From: Puia dinghuensis
GTDB taxonomy: Bacteria; Bacteroidota; Bacteroidia; Chitinophagales; Chitinophagaceae
Direction of reading: 5' to 3'
DNA: 49,453 nt
Assembly: GCA_026225275.1 (NCBI GenBank)
Contig: JAMFSL010000097.1
Span: 1 to 49,453 of the forward strand
In this document: in pieces, positions 49,217 to 49,453 of the stretch
Layout: every line of letters starts with the position of its first letter
How positions within the stretch are numbered: position 1 is the first letter of the stretch
Position numbers and translations under genes: made by a program
The notes under the pieces: model-generated
Database searches by the model: none
What the model was told of the DNA's origin: nothing
The model's input: the letters and a program-made list of their open reading frames with translations, nothing else

Positions 49217-49453
<237 letters not shown>

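Overview
The window reads as a stretch of a Bacteroidota chromosome, most likely from the Chitinophagaceae or a close relative. The evidence is a SusC/SusD pair controlled by an ECF sigma factor and FecR, promoter boxes of the Bacteroidota type (TAnnTTTG), a protein with a probable type IX secretion tail, and a complete-looking core of a flexirubin-type pigment cluster. The genus is an inference and cannot be fixed from the sequence alone. No tRNA, rRNA, CRISPR array, transposase or integrase was seen.

Layout. (1) 1-5203: accessory and housekeeping genes: an Old Yellow Enzyme family reductase (cut by the window edge) divergent from an HxlR regulator, a DUF3108 protein, a flippase-like membrane protein, ruvC, a HIT hydrolase and an exported alpha/beta hydrolase. 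(2) 5095-25294: the pigment cluster, in four blocks. A leftward block (SDR, dehydratase, ketosynthase, ACP, phosphopantetheinyl transferase) faces a rightward block (exported unknown, darA, darB, unknown, BtrH-like acyltransferase, ABC exporter, ACP, KS, chain-length-factor-like KS). A second leftward block (tyrosine ammonia-lyase, coumarate ligase, hot-dog proteins, KS, half-KS, KS, chain-length-factor-like KS) runs into it tail to tail. greA heads this last block and its stop overlaps the ligase start. (3) 25291-29814: greA, a 2-hydroxyacid dehydrogenase, rsmA, pdxA and a PhyH-family dioxygenase. (4) 29824-40225: a leftward sigma - FecR - SusC - SusD - three alkaline-phosphatase-superfamily genes locus, probably for scavenging a phosphorylated nutrient. 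(5) 40535-45853: a secreted adhesin-like protein, then a TonB receptor, a periplasmic TPR-like protein, a frameshifted membrane protein and a small winged-helix regulator. (6) 45854-49450: a 578-base gap rich in hairpins, then atpA, atpH, atpF and atpE of the ATP synthase operon.

How the cluster should work (known family roles plus inference). The ammonia-lyase makes 4-coumarate from tyrosine, the AMP-forming ligase activates it, and the KS/CLF-like pairs with hot-dog dehydratases and ACPs extend it to an aryl polyene. DarB and DarA join two acyl-ACP-derived chains into a dialkylresorcinol. The BtrH-like protein is a candidate for moving an acyl group from an ACP, and the ABC-2 exporter for moving the product. 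The PPTase activates the two ACPs. No ketoreductase with a classical YxxxK site, no MMPL exporter, no LolA and no lysophospholipid-type acyltransferase are visible, so the cluster is either compact or completed elsewhere.

Most unusual signals: a KS gene carrying two in-frame copies of a 36-base palindrome-bearing repeat exactly 60 bases apart; several other short tandem duplications confined to the same cluster (in coding regions their periods are multiples of three; in leaders they are 11 and 22 bases); a tail-to-tail mirror duplication of KS-CLF modules; an OYE with an altered catalytic pair; an ATP synthase intercistronic hairpin; and a leftward terminator in the 578-base gap with no gene in front of it.
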